From contig MCGO01000018.1 of assembly GCA_002104985.1 (NCBI GenBank), forward strand, positions 124,001 through 188,000: a stretch of DNA of 64,000 nucleotides, in the 5' to 3' direction. Below, piece after piece: positions 12,632 to 25,208 of the stretch. The DNA is from Rhizoclosmatium globosum (taxonomy: Eukaryota > Chytridiomycota > Chytridiomycetes > Chytridiales > Chytriomycetaceae). Made by a program: the position numbers and the translations under genes. The stretch's first letter is position 1. Every line of letters begins with the position of its first letter. The notes below the pieces were generated by a model, which ran no database searches, was not told the DNA's origin, and saw only the letters and a list, made by a program, of their open reading frames with translations.

Positions 12632-13687
12632 ATGGGCATCAGAAACTTGCTGAAAATGGAGACACTTCCCCACGAAGTCAAAGAACTCATCTTCCATCGT
12701 ATTGAGGATTCCCGCGACATGCTTCATCTCGCGCTAACATGCACCGAGTTTCTCTCAATCTTCAATGATCCCTTGTTCTGGCGTACTCAAATTGTGTATC
12801 GCTTTGGAACAGTGAGGCGTCTAACTGTTATGTACCCATCTAACTCTGATCGCAGACCCACGTCCCACCTGAAGACGCTTCTATTCAGTCATTAAAAGAA
12901 GCGTTTGCAAAGCTTGGAAGGCTTGTTCTTGGTGGCCCAGATATGTATGGTGCACACGTAAACAACGCATCCCACTTCAACCGCGTCGAAATCCCTCAGC
13001 AAAGAAAGATCAATCAACCCTGTTTAAATCTTGAATACGTTTGGTGGTTTGAGGTGGAAGGACGCTTGCACTCAGTTCCCGCTGGAACGTACCGCCATTC
13101 TTCTGCATTCTGATTCCACAGACCGACAACACTACCTTGAATGATATCGCTCTCGTTGCGTCTTCGCCCTCAGATCTCCTGATTAATTCTTCCGCGACAA
13201 TCGCTTCCTTTGCTGAGCTTTATCACGCTGCACGTCAGGGCGAAGCGCCGTCAGATAATACTGACGTCTATCTTCCCGGATCCCGATGGATGACACTGTA
13301 CTTGCGTCCAATTGTTATCACTGAGTATTCCGACATCAAATTAGGACTGCGGGATTATAATCACCAAACGTTAAAGCGAGAGCTTATCATGGACGCGTTG
13401 GGTTTGCAAAGAGTTATCGATCAAGCTGAAATGAATGGCACGGAAGTGTTTCGAGGAATCGATGGAAAGTGGTTACGTTTGGAACAAGAGGTTGAGATTC
13501 AGAGTGCATACGTATCTCAAGGGTACGCAGAAGATGAATCGGAACGTAAAACGTCTATTATTAATTACGCCAATAAAATGAATTATACGAAAACACAGAA
13601 AGGGCGGCGAACCCAAAAACAACAACTGATACAACTAATACAACTATTGTGCCAACTCTCGCAGATTTTGAGAAGAAGGAGCTTTAG
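12632..13687 (+). CDS. F-box protein, possible phloem-protein-2-like C-terminal domain
   Basis: Likely SCF ubiquitin-ligase adaptor. The N-terminus has an F-box: METLPHEVKELIFHRI then LALTCTEFLSIFNDPLFW. An intron (GTGAGG..CGCAG, about 12811-12855, with CTAAC inside) joins YRFGT to THVPPEDASIQSL. Downstream, ASHFNRVEIPQ, CLNLEYVWWFEVEGRL and VPAGTY resemble the PP2 lectin-like module found after F-boxes in plant PP2 proteins; this is a by-eye judgement. One frame change is needed near 13090. Near the 3' end a second change would give an end reading PTLADFEKKEL with stop at 13687; otherwise the frame runs to 13712 in low-complexity sequence. It converges with, and slightly overlaps, the NDK gene on the opposite strand. 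Confidence 0.55.
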
Positions 13688-16600
13688 AACCTGCTTTAGA
13701 CGCTGTTTTTGACCCGCGGCTGCGACGCCGAGTGTTGCTGACGAAGGTGATTTGGACTTGAGGTTTGCTGCATTGGCAGCCCCAAGATTTGCACTTGATG
13801 GCGTTTTAGATTTTAGGTTGGCCTTAGATGCTGAGGCTGAGCCTAGTCCAGGTTTAGAGGCTGACTTTGCAAGGCCAACTTGTGCACTTGATGGTGATTT
13901 CACCAAACCTCCCACATTTACGGTGGAAGGTGATTTAGATTTAAGTGCTGGTTTTGAAGGAGATTTCTTGATTGTCGATTTCGATCGAGGATTCGGGTTT
14001 CCAGAAGAAGGTGGACGAGGAGTTTTCGGTTCTTGCGGTACTTTCGTTGCATCATCTTCAGGAATTGGTTCAGTAACGTCAGCAGCTTCGGCTGGTGGTG
14101 CAATGCATTTGGGTCAAAGCCATTGGCAATTGCTTCTGCAAGGGCAGCCGCTTCAGCTCAGCCCTTTGTTGTCGTTCTTCTTCTTCTTGTTGCTGTTTTA
14201 CACGCAGTCGTTCTTGTTCAATAGCTGCCTGTCGTGCAGCCTCTTCTTCAGCTTCCCAGTTTCCAAACACAGCCATGATCTCGCGTGCAGCATTTTCTGG
14301 AGAATCAGATCCATGTACTGCGTTATGCGACCCATCAGTTCCGTAGTGGGCACGGATAGTATATGGAGCGACTTCACGTGCGATATTAGAATTTGTGTGT
14401 CCCATTAAATTCCTCCATTCGATGATGGCAGCTGGTCGCTCCAAAACTAATCCGTATATCGGTGCACTGCTCATCCAAGTGGTTAGCTCCTCAAAGAAGG
14501 GTTTGCCCGCATGGTCTTTGTAGAATTCCTCTGCCTTGCCAAGGTCAAACTGAACTTCGCCCTGCTTTATAATGTTGAACCCATTTTAATGATTCTGGCG
14601 ACAATATCGTTTTTGTGGGTTGGATATGCGTCTGGTTTGATGAGTGCCATTGTCCTTTGAATAACTGGTTTCGAGCTGACTTCTGAGCCAAAGAAGAAAC
14701 CAATTTCATGGGCCGCCGAGGATGGAGAATCGGATCCGTGGCATGCATTGTGAAGAATATCCGTACCAAAAAGAGCACGGATACTTATATACTGGATGAG
14801 TACATCAAGCACGAACAAAAACGAGGTCATACCTGTTTGGAGCTTCTTCTCTTGCCTTCTTTGAGCTTGTTGGGCCCATCAAATTCCTCCAAGCCTTGAT
14901 GCACCTGCTTTCTCAAGAACATAGACACCATAGGGTGACTGAGAAAATTAATAAACAATCTCAAGTAGTTTGCTACTTACTTGCTCATCCAGTGGGTTAA
15001 ATCCTCGAAAAAGGGTTTGCCAGACAGTTTCGATAGAACTCCTCTGCTCGCCCTTTATCCAACACAAACTCCATCTCGCCAACGATCTCAAACCCATCCT
15101 TTCTAATAAGTTGTAAAATTTGATTCTTCAGGTCTGGATAAACGTCTGGCTTCAAGACCGCCAGCGTGCGTTCCACAAATGGTACCGCGCCGAGACCCAT
15201 ACTCTAGCATACATACTAACAGCAGCGCTTTTCAATCTATGTCGCTCTTTTTCGAGCTGCACGACACTACTTCTCACACTTTCACTGGCAAGGAGATTAC
15301 GACTTCCAGCCTGACTTGCACGTCTACTTCCGATAGGCGTCTTGAAAATCGACCCATACTCGAGTTTCTATTCAAGTAGTGTGGGAAGAAGGTGTGAAGT
15401 TGTTCAATAGCACTTCGATGGTGGCGCTTCCGTGGAGTGCGTTTTCAATGGGACTTATTCCATAACGAGCTCGAAGGGACATGGGGAAACAGAGTCTTTG
15501 CGGTTTCTGGGTCGCTGGGGCCGAGCATTTCTAACCACGCTTCAATTACGTTTTCCGCCTTAAGGGTGAGAAGTAGAAGCGGGCCACTAAGGAAAGCATT
15601 GTTAAAAAGTGTTTGTGAAAGGCTATCATTCGAAATACCTTGTCAAAGTTTGTACGGACTCTTCAAAAGCGGGAGTCTCAAGAAACTCCACACTGAGCTC
15701 TTGAGCACGTTCAACTGAAAGCATAGCCTCTTCACGCTTTGTGATTTGGATTCCTCTTGCCACGATTTTACTGATAATACTGTCTACTTTGAGCATGGCG
15801 TGGGCTTTATAACCGCCAGAGTCTTTTGGGTAACCATTATAGTTGGATCCTTTGGGTTCGGCTGTGGGCTGTTCAAATGGCATAGACAAGAATGTTTCTG
15901 GGGGAGAGGTAAAAAGGAAAGCAAGTTCACGCTCTGCTGAAACGGGACCGTCAGACGCGTGGAACGAGTTGATGAGTCGGTCTTGGCCATACATCCCGCA
16001 ACCTAGACGCAGAGATTCCAAAATTAGCAAATCATGGCCATTAAACCACACATACGATTTGGCGAGTCCTTCTTCGCATCGCGAGGATCCTTGGCCCAAC
16101 CAACTCTCTCCAAGCCTGTATGCATTGGATCCGACAGCTCAATAGCCAAAACGGGAGCACTAAAATCCAGTTAATGTTTGCTGCTTAAGAGATCAGGTTG
16201 ACGTACCATGACATATATTCGACAAGTCGCTCAAAGTAATCCATGGAGACTGATTCTTTATAAAGCTCTTCCGCTTGATCTGCTGTCAACCAAACTTTCT
16301 TGATATTCACAATTTTGAATCGGTGATGATAGAGTTGCTCATAACGTCTTCAATAATACTTGGGTACATAGCATCTGGTTTAAGCATAGCCAAAGTATTT
16401 TCAACGGGCCCATCTTCGGTGAGTGGAGCTTGTAGCAAGGCATTAACGTCAGCATCAATTTGATCATTCAATACGATGGAAACACGGCGAGATCCTTTCA
16501 ATGGGACAGTCATAACTTGTGGATCGCCGTTTTCGTCAGTTTCGGCGCTTTGTTCCGCATCTCTTTCAGGCTCGGTTTCATGCTCGGATTCGGGTTGAAT

Positions 16601-17429
16601 GGTGGATTGCGCAGGAGCTATAAATGCAACGATGGGGCCGGATAAGTCATCCAAGTCAACCTTTTCATATTCGATTGAGCATCTCTTCAAAAACAGAATT
16701 TCATCTTACGAGATTATGCGGCTGGCCATTGTCTTCAAGCTCAATATGGTCTTTAATGGTCTTTTCTATTTGAGGTGCGTTTGCTCCACGAATAATTCGT
16801 ACGAGAATCCGATTCTAAGCCAGACTAATTAGTATCGCTACTGTTGAATTAAACTCACAATAATAAAGACGAAGCAAGGGCATGATTGATCTCTGAAGCC
16901 TTCAAGACAAGATATTTGATCACTCTCGCACTAAAAAGAGTTCAGAATAAACAGCAACAGAATATGCCGTACCTGAAGAAATCCAATTTTGTCTCCATTT
17001 TCTACTTTGATTCGTTTTAATATCGGTGCGATCGGCTCACAAGGTCCAGCGAATTTTGCTGTATGGGTGTATTAGAATTGTGATTTCTAAGACTGATCAA
17101 AGGTTTCTAAGCGCACGAGCATGTTCATTTTTCGTCCAAAATAATTGATGAAAGCGATTTAGCTATTTCAGCTGATGTTGATTGTCGTCGACCCTTCCAT
17201 TGTTGAGTCTCGGACAGATTCGGATACACGCATATCGGCCCAAACACTCACCAAAAACATCAAGCACTAATATACGATAAAATCATAATAGTTAGCTGTC
17301 AAAGATCAGTGCTATAAAGAACAAAGTAGAATAAACAAACCTCTAAGACCTGGTTTTGTAACCTGCGTCAGAAACTCCTCATCCGTTTTTACAACAGTGA
17401 AAGTTGTAAGCTCATTCTTTTTTGACATT
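13644..17429 (-). CDS. Thioredoxin / four-NDK-domain axonemal protein (NME8/TXNDC3-like)
   Basis: Homologue of the flagellar thioredoxin-NDK family (TXNDC3/NME8, dynein intermediate chain IC1 of sea urchin sperm). Starts MSKKNELTTFTVV at 17429. Splicing joins VLDVF to AKFAGPCEPIAPILKRI, the thioredoxin active-site region, then NRILVRIIRGANAPQIEKTI, typical of this family. An acidic linker leads to four NDK modules read in order: TLAMLKPDAMYP..SFHASDG (about 16.4-15.9 kb), a second ending NALHGSA (about 15.8-15.4), RTLAVLKPDVYPDL..NACHGSDSP (about 15.2-14.7), and RTMALIKPDAYP..NAVHGSDSP (about 14.7-14.3). The active-site His is kept in all four. A charged segment and a Ser/Lys/Ala-rich tail with repeated KSPSSA-type units follow; the end is RELAQ-stop at 13644. 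Frame breaks lie near 15230, 14577 and 13708 (T5). Confidence 0.8.
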
Positions 17430-17703
17430 GTTGTGGATGAAGGTGGTGAGCAAAGGCAGTGAGAGGGACTTTGTTTGATGAGGAAAGAATTGTCAGCAAT
17501 AAGAGAGGATAGAGAGCCAGTACACTCCTTCAGAATTCTAGATTTATTTTCACTTAAATATATATGACTACTGTAAATGCGATAAAGATAAGGGTAAGGG
17601 ACTTCGTTACCCTTATTTGCCCCAAGCAGCATCACCAAGACGAACCTGCTTTCCGGTCCCAAACGAAAAAGAAAGACACGCAAAACAAAACAAGTTAGTA
17701 ACA

Positions 17704-18226
17704 ATGAGCAAATCAATAACCTCAGACTGTGATCTTAAGAAGGACTCTGACTCGTATCAAGAGAGTGTGGCTGATGATGAGTCGATCGGTAAGTGCTTCC
17801 CTTTGAGTGAGTGATGAATAGTGAGTGCAAGCTTAACTCTGACACTCCCTTCAAAACAGAACACGGTCCCTTCAAATCATTCTTGCTCAAACTTAAGTCA
17901 TGCACAAGTCTTCGTCGTCTGCAAAGCGAAGGTCTCCCCTTGAATTGCTGAAAGCTGTCGAGCTGCGAAACGGCCTTGTCCAAGTTGAACCGAAAAAGCC
18001 CGTTACAAAAGATGATCTCGAATTGCTCAAATCGCGGACATTAGAGAATTCATTCTCGCGGGGGAAGCCATTGGTGAACGGGCTTGTCTTTGTGGACAGT
18101 GATGAGGAATCTCAGACTTGTACAAGGTCAAAAACAACTGGGTCGCTGTTGAATAAGCTCGTTTATACCGAAAAAGGCAAAGAAACTCGAAAGAAGAGTT
18201 CGGTTGATGGATTGAAGAATGTTTAA
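17704..18226 (+). CDS. Small hypothetical protein, two exons
   Basis: Not recognised. Exon 1 starts MSKSITSDCDLKKDSD and ends at ESIG before a GTAAGT donor at about 17789; the acceptor is probably at 17859. After the acceptor the protein reads HGPFKSFLLKLKSCTSL, then a one-base shift is needed to reach the longer frame (17900-18226) with LPLELLKAVELRNGL, KPVTKDDLELLKSRT and KKSSVDGLKNV at the end. The shared NGLV and NKLV pieces hint at short degenerate repeats. No membrane segment or signal peptide. It is divergent from the NDK gene, with 274 bp between start codons, so the two may share a promoter region. Confidence 0.45.
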
Positions 18227-18303
18227 TTTTTGAATGATCATCACGTATTCGCAATACAACTTTTCAGTACTCAGCTTTTGTTTCATTGAGCATAAATAGT
18301 TTC

Positions 18304-21088
18304 TTAGATTCTTTTTCCAACAGAAACCCAGATGTTTTCCTTCTGCCTCAAAAACAATCGACACACATCCCACAACACTTTCTTAAAACTCCAATAGTTT
18401 TCATCCAGTTTTACTTCAACATCTTCCAGTCCTTCATCTGTCATTAATGCACCCGTAATAAGCCGAACCGTTGTAGTCTCCGTTTTCTGCTCGCCATCTT
18501 CAATCAAGACAACCGACTGATCCAGAAACATGAAAAAATGACGGGAATCTTCAGGTGCGATAGTGGCAGTAGATCCAAACTGCTGCTTGCTCCAGGTCAA
18601 TGAGTTGCCACTGTTTAACGTCGCAAGAGACTTTGCTGACAAAGGATGAACAGACTTTGGAGGAGTCTTTTGGATTTTGACTGGATGTCTGTGAAATCCA
18701 AACTGCCGTTCCAACACACCCCTGTCGTGATCGCTCAAGTCACGGTCGATGTCTGGTCTATTCGTGAGATTTTTGACGCCGATTTAGTAAATCACTCAAC
18801 TGATCACCGTCCTCGCCATTTGTAGGAGCCACTGAGACTCATACTGTTCCGAAACTGACTCGAACACACCGACAAGCAACGCAATCAAAACGTTCAACAA
18901 AACTATGATGACGACAAACTGATGTAGCACAAATATTGCCACCCCAAAATCCTATGGTAATATATTAAATTCGGCAAAAAAGAAAAAGGAACATACACCA
19001 GCCACACTTCTCAAGTTGTCAAAGTCCAGCATACCAAATAAAAACCGCACAGTCCACAGAACTGATCCACCATAGTAATTCCAATCATAGGGTATGGTCG
19101 TCAGACCCATCGCGGCGTAATCCATATTCTTCATTAAAGCGTAGAATGCAGTGGAAAACCCAACGACGATAGCCGCGTAAATCACAATCCAATGCATAAA
19201 TCCCCTTAAGTCAAAGTCAGTGTCGCAATCACTCAAAACAAATGCCTCAACTTTGCAATAATCTCCGATAGAGCCAAAACCAATGGCCCTACGGACTTGA
19301 TTCCACGCGCATAATAAAGGATACGCAACCACCCAAAAACCAACCCAACAGCCTGAATCCTTGGAAATTTACTCATATCCACACCTTGGCCGACTCTATC
19401 CGCAGTCGACATTGCAAACGCCAAAATCACACAAACCCCAAACACAATCCGAATGAAATCTTCATCCACGTCTCTACGAATCAGTTTCCACAGATACTCC
19501 ATCCGGTCATCCAACGTTCTCCATACTGACAAGTGTTCCAGGTTTCTCAAGTGTCTTGGAAGGAAGTTTGTTTTTTGGTAGACTTCACGGTAATCGTGCA
19601 GAACGTCGTATAGGCCGACGAAAATGAAGGCAAAGGCAGCGGTTCCGACGCCGTATTGTAGGTCTTTTGTTGTTTGGGTCTTTGAGCCTGAGTCGAGGTT
19701 CACGCTGAGTGTGAATAGGAGGACTGGTAGAAATGAAAATAAAAGCTGTCGAATGAAATAGCGGCGTGCGTATAAGTCCCATTTCACGCGAATGATGGAA
19801 CGGAATATGGGATGGGTTATCATTTGGTGGTCTGTGGGAATGTTGATTTTATGGGGGATAATCCGAAAGAACGTCGGAAGGAATCTTACCCCATCTGTCC
19901 ACGATTGATACAAGGATCGGCTTGGAAAGTGTATCAGTGCCATATTTCTTCCTTCATTCATATTGATTCGTCAATGAACCCTCAATCATCTAACCAACTC
20001 ACTGATGTAAAATCGGACAGATATCATCCAACGGCACCGCGTAATACCAAACATCATCTCCAAACTCCCACTGAGGCTCCTTCAACGCTTCAATCATAGA
20101 ACAATACCCAAGCGACAATCCCAGCATTGCCGGCGTGAGTCCATAATTGTTGTCCTGCGTCATGAGCTTAATTTTCGTCGCACTTTTCATCAAATCCGCT
20201 CGTTCCGAGTCATGATGTATTTGTAGGTTTCGTTAAAGATCCCAAAGTAGGCCATAACGTGTAATATGTTGTTTCCGTATGCGTCCTGTTGGTATATATC
20301 GGCTCCACCCCTTTCCACGAGTGTTTTAACGGTTTCAAATGTGTCGCGGCGGGAAGCTGCAAAGTGGAGGGGTGTTGAACCGGAATACAAGTTTGGGTAC
20401 TCCCAGTTTGTGGAATACTCTTGAAACGCAGCACCTACTGCCTGAGCATTTGCATCCACTTTTTTGTCAACTAGAAGCTCAATCTTGGGAATATTACGTG
20501 TTAAGTGATCTGAATTGACAAGGGGATGGGAGTACCCACCAAACTCTTCATCCCATTCTTACACGCTTGATGCAACGCCGTCTGTCCATCATACTGCCTC
20601 CCAAACGCCCGACCATCTCGCTTCACTCCAATCCGTAAGAAACATCAACAAGCCGCACGTCCATCACGTCTCCAGACTCAAGAAGAACAGGAATAGTATC
20701 GTCGCCGTAGTTTCGAACAATCCATTCAGCAACGTCAGCGTTCTTTTTAAGGATCGCAATGTGTAAGATTGTTTCTCCGTAGGGCCCTCGTTCGCAGATG
20801 AAGTCGGGAGAGGTTTCTAGGAGACGGGCAAGTTGCTCGAGGTCGCCCATACTGATGGCCTACATCATCATTGGTTATGTATGGATAATATAAATTAAAA
20901 CACACCAAACAAACTGGTGTCTGCATGAAGCCGGCGGATTCATCGGACAGCGCGCCATGATGAATTTTATGTTTGTGGTGGCTTTTTATGTTTTGATGAT
21001 GTGACGATTCGTGACCTTTGGCAAGACTCGTGATTTTAGGTTCTGGATCATGCAGAGTATCTGGTACAGTGGCTGGTGGTTGATTCAT
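18304..21088 (-). CDS. Ankyrin-repeat TRPV-like cation channel
   Basis: Putative non-selective or calcium-permeable channel. A His/Ser-rich N-terminus (MNQPPATVPDTL) is spliced at about 20.9 kb to ankyrin repeats: LAISMGDLEQLARLLE, YGETILHIAILKKNADVA, YDGQTALHQACKNGM, STPLHFAASRRDTFE and YGNNILHVMAYFG. Six-helix channel core: about 19.7-18.9 kb, including GWLRILYYARGIKSVGPLV (S4-S5 region), a pore-like FLFGMLDFDN comparable to the FTIGMGD filter of TRPVs, then LLNVLIALLVGVFESV and ESQWLLQMAR, which resembles the S6 end and TRP helix. A conserved cytoplasmic domain follows (LSDHDRGVLERQFGFH..WDVCRLFLRQ). Several short introns are present. One frame change is required near 20640, and the splice near 18810 is not settled. 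Confidence 0.72.
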
Positions 21089-21626
21089 TGAATGGCCTTG
21101 AGTATTGTTTATATCAATGACAATTCTAAAAGCCTCCAGTTACTCATAACGATATATATACCCAGTATCATCCTTATAAACTCGGGCCAACCCTTCAATT
21201 TAGAAGCAGGGTCATCCAGGCACTGCACATTGAGCACGAGTCTTATACCATTTTCCAATCTGCCATTTGACACTCAGTGCTAGAATACGCAACTCGTGCA
21301 CAATACGATGTCTACAGTTTTTAAATTCAGATTTCTTTGTCCATTCCACTCATCAACACGACTCAAAAATTCGACGTGAGCCAGACGAAACCTTACCATG
21401 ACTTGCCACATGAAATTTCGTAGAAACAGCAGCAAATAGGAATGCATCAATCCCATAGAGACTCTCACATGTCCGGGTTTGTTGCGTAGCCGTCCGTGGT
21501 GGAGGTCGCCTCTGTACACGTGCGGTGTGTTGGGGCCGTGCGGTGTGTTGTAGGATGAATTCCTCAAATGGCTTAGTATTGAAGATGTTTTATTCACTAA
21601 TAGTAAGAGGCATTCACAAAATTATC

Positions 21627-22612
21627 TTAATCATCCAAGAGGCCATTCCACTCATTGTTACCATCACCCACAAACCTTCCAGTCCGTCGCCGTTTCGCCA
21701 AGTTTCTTTGCCGAACGATGCAAATGCAACACACCATGGCGGCAACAACACACGCAATAACAATCCCAACAATCGCTCCAACACTCAACGAATTATCCGG
21801 CGTCGGTGTTCCATGCACCTGAAGCTCATACACATTCATTTGACACCCACCCGTCAATGAAGCAGGCGAAAATGTGAATGTGATTCCATTCACGTAATCG
21901 AATGTCCCTGATGGCGCTAGAGCGGACATTGCGCAAATATTCCATTCAACTGGGATCTGGCCGTCGTTACTTGCGCTGCTGTGCACACTTGTAACCTGTT
22001 ACATCGCGGTCTCCGTATCTTGTGTGGAGGATACTTTCTTGGCACCGCCCTTGGCTATAGTTTTGAGTTAGTGGGATGACTCTTTCACTGGAACACACCA
22101 GACTTGTTGCCATTCAAAACAGAGAAACTAGTGATTGTGTTTATCCTGCGCTCCAGTACCAATCGGCTGTGATGCTGTGTCGGGTGAAAATGAGCCACGA
22201 GTGTCCAAACCAAACCACTCTAATATTGACTCATAGGCAACTTACGTTTGATCCTGACACTGAGGGTCTAATTTATAATCAAATCCAATTAGTCACCGAG
22301 TTTTTAAATATTTGAGTGTTGGTTGGAGGGAGGGGCATGACTTATATCCCTGCAACCACAAGCACGATGACCAATGGATCAAAGAGGCCTTACCTAAAGC
22401 AGATTGCCAGTTTGTCAAATCTGTAATGAACTATTAGATCCGGATCAGCGTATAGTCACAAGCTCACGGTTGTTTTGGTCATTCTCAGCTGTTTGCTTGA
22501 CTTGGTTCACATCGCAACTGCCACCATAACAGTTGCTCCCATTCGGATCTGTAGACGACGCGGAAAGACTTGACACTGAAATTAACTCATTGGATCCAAA
22601 TGAGTTTGGCAT
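21627..22612 (-). CDS. Single-pass membrane protein, array copy A
   Basis: First (lowest-coordinate) member of a four-gene tandem family I do not recognise. The first exon begins MPNSFGSNELISVSSL and has CYGGSCDVNQVKQTAENDQN. Splicing leads to LTNWQSAL. A luminal or extracellular part follows, with VEWNICAMSALAPSGTFDYV and GGCQMNVYELQVHG. One membrane helix (SVGAIVGIVIACVVAAMVCC) precedes a basic cytoplasmic tail RQRNLAKRRRTGRF and a terminal NEWNGLL. No cleavable N-terminal signal peptide is obvious. At least four exons with short introns. The middle exons (22.0-22.4 kb) were placed only roughly. Confidence 0.6.
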
Positions 22613-22777
22613 TTGAGATTTGTTGTTGATGTTCTTCCAAAAGAAACAAATGGCATATCCATAAAATACAAATAAATCGTTATTGCAAATACATAAAGTA
22701 AGTGAAAATGAAAAGAAAAGAGGCCATCCTACGAACAACCACGACACACCGCCATTAATATTCCCCTCTGATTAATC

Positions 22778-23741
22778 CTACTCATGGAGAAGACCGTTCC
22801 ACTCATTTCCTTCCCCAGTGAAACGGCGAGTCCTCTCCCGCTTAGCCAAGTTCCGCTGGCGAACCACACAAATTGCACCAATAGCTCCAACAAGCAAAGC
22901 TGCAATCACGATCCCAATAATCGCACCAACCGAAAGCCCTTTATCACTTCCTGGAGTTGTGTTTCCATGCACTTGAAGCTAAGCAAAACAAGCATCGAAT
23001 GTTAAGAATCCCATGTGTGTTCACACCAAACAAAAGGAAGGTGTTTCTTACCTCATAAAGACCCATTTGACACCCCATATCCCATTTGGCGGTGTGAATG
23101 TGAACGTGATTCCAGTTGCATAGTCATATATCCAGAAGGAGCTGTTGAACTCAACGCACAGATATCCCATTCCACTTGAACGCCTCCATCGTTAACGGAT
23201 GCAGATGTACATAATCTGTAGCTGGATATATCGCGGTCGCCGTCTTTTGTGTGTAAACGACTTGCTTTGGACCTCCTTTGACTGGTTTGGATTTGATTGA
23301 GCGAAGGATGGTGGTGGGGGTGAGTCTTGTTTCAGGATTTGGGGGGCGATGTTTTACCTCCTTTGACACCGTTGAGGACTGAGTAGCTGCTGATAGTTTG
23401 GTAGCCTGAGCTGAGTACCAGTCGGCGGATACGCTGTTCACGTGTGCGGTTAACAAGGATTTGTAATGTAATCTGTAGTTGGTGCGTGCTTATTACCTTT
23501 GGTCGGCACAGCTTGGATCCAGGGCAGATTGCCAGTTTGTCAAGTCTGAATGCAGAAGATGAGCAGTTATGCAAGAGAAAGGGATAGGAAAGACTCAACG
23601 GTTGTTTTGGTCGTTTGCAGCAATCTGTTTGACCTGGTTGATGTCACAGCTTCCTCCGTAACAGTCTGAGCCATTTGGATTGGTTGACGTGGCTGAGAGC
23701 TTCGCAGTTGAAATAAGCTCGATGGAGTTGAAGACGGACAT
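22778..23741 (-). CDS. Single-pass membrane protein, array copy B
   Basis: Second member of the tandem family, most similar to copy A. N-terminal exon: MSVFNSIELISTAKLSA, CYGGSCDINQVKQIAANDQ. The next exon gives LTNWQSALDPSCADQ. A middle exon gives ADWYSAQATKLSAATQSS or the alternative SSYSVLNGVKGG frame, then VEWDICALSS. The C-terminal exon has a glycine-rich start (GLSVGAIIGIVIAALLVGAI, the membrane helix), then RQRNLAKRERTRRF and NEWNGLL. Intron borders in 23.0-23.5 kb are uncertain. The gap to copy A's start is only about 165 bp. Confidence 0.6.
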
Positions 23742-23979
23742 CGTTTGCTTTTGAGATTCAGACACAAAAGCAAAAGTACCTATTGCTTTTTCTTTTGGTT
23801 GGAACTGAAGGTTCAAACAAACCACTCTGAAAAACGAGGCAAAAAGGGGAGACAAACGAATGAAGTTCTTAGCAAGCAAATTGTAAGTATACTTAGAGAT
23901 CAAAAAAAGGTACAAGAAAACGTGAATAAAAAATAAACAAAGGTAGGCTTTGGATGAGGCAGAAAACACCCTTGATCGT

Positions 23980-24993
23980 TTAGTCGTGGTGCTCGGCACG
24001 ATCAGCAGCCCACAGCTCAAGAGATTCCCATCCACCTCTTGGCTGGTTGAGCCAACGGGCAGCACGCTTACGGAGGTTGGCTTGACGGACAAAGCAGAGA
24101 CCTCCGATAGCGATAACAACGAGAACAGCGAGAATGATACCAACAATGGCACCAGTGGTAAGAGGCTGAGTAGCTCCTGGAGTGTTGATACCGTGAACTT
24201 GCAACTGAATGACAGAACATCATAAGTTAGTTTGAGTTGTGCTGAAACAAAGAACAAGAGCACTCACCTCATAAATACCCATAGTACAACCCCCGCTTCC
24301 AGAGTTGCTTGGCTGGAAAACAAAAGAGCTCCAACGACGTTGTCATAAGTTCCACCTGGGGCAGAGCTGGAAAGGGCGCAAATGTCCCATCTCACAGGCT
24401 TTCCGGCATCACTGACAGAGGCAGTAGTACAGAGAAGGTAGTTGGAGACATCAACAGTAGATCCATCCTTCTTTGACAGGACAACGGTTTGAGTCTTGAC
24501 ATTAGCTGTGTTTTGATGGAATTGGTGGCTGTGATCAGAACAGTAACAAAGCCAAGCAAGCATAGAGTTGACTCACCGTTGCTGGAGTCTGGGGTGTACA
24601 AGACAGAGAGGGATGAAATAGATTGAGGAATGAGGCTGCCCCAGTCGGAACGGATACTGTTTGAATAGATCAATCAAAATAGGTTAACTCAGTGTTCTTC
24701 CCCCTCCCCTACACTCCCCCTAAACACACTCACGTTTGAGCTCCACAGCTTCCGTCTGATCGCAGCATTCAAAAGAAAGAAGAGTTAGGATCCATGCTCG
24801 ATCGCAAGCTAAACAAAGCAACAAACAACTCACCAGACTTCCACATGGTCAAGTGGTTGCTGGCATCGTTTGGCGCAGTCTGCTTGATGTTGTTGATGTC
24901 GCAAGAGTTGTTGTAGCAGCTGGCGGCATCGGCGCTGGTGGAAGAGGCAGTGAGTGTCGACTGGGAGACAAGTTCCTGTGAGTTGAATGACAT
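23980..24993 (-). CDS. Single-pass membrane protein, array copy C
   Basis: Third member. N-terminal exon: MSFNSQELVSQSTLTASST, CYNNSCDINNIKQTA, NDASNHLTMWKSG. The middle exons give IRSDWGSLIPQSISSLSVLY and KPVRWDICALSSSAPGGTYD. The C-terminal exon has LQVHGINTPGATQPLTTG, the helix GAIVGIILAVLVVIAIGGL, then RQANLRKRAARWLNQ and WESLELWAADRAEHHD, a longer acidic end than in A and B. The CysX4Cys pair near the start and the DICALS segment are conserved, so the family is unambiguous. A stretch near 24.31 kb needs a frame adjustment to reach a GGCTMGIYE-type segment. Confidence 0.6.
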
Positions 24994-25208
24994 TGCTGTG
25001 GTGTTCTTTTGTTGTTTTTTTTCTTCAAAGCAGCCCCGATTTTCGTATCGAGTTCCCCGTTTCACCGCCGCTTTGCCGCTATTTAATAAGAAGCAGACGC
25101 CTCTACGGTGATTTGGTTTCTGGTTGGGAAGAATGTAATTTAGGAATACGTGGTATCTCTCTTTACTATCACTTTCTTTATTGACATTACTGTATAATCA
25201 AAGGTCTC

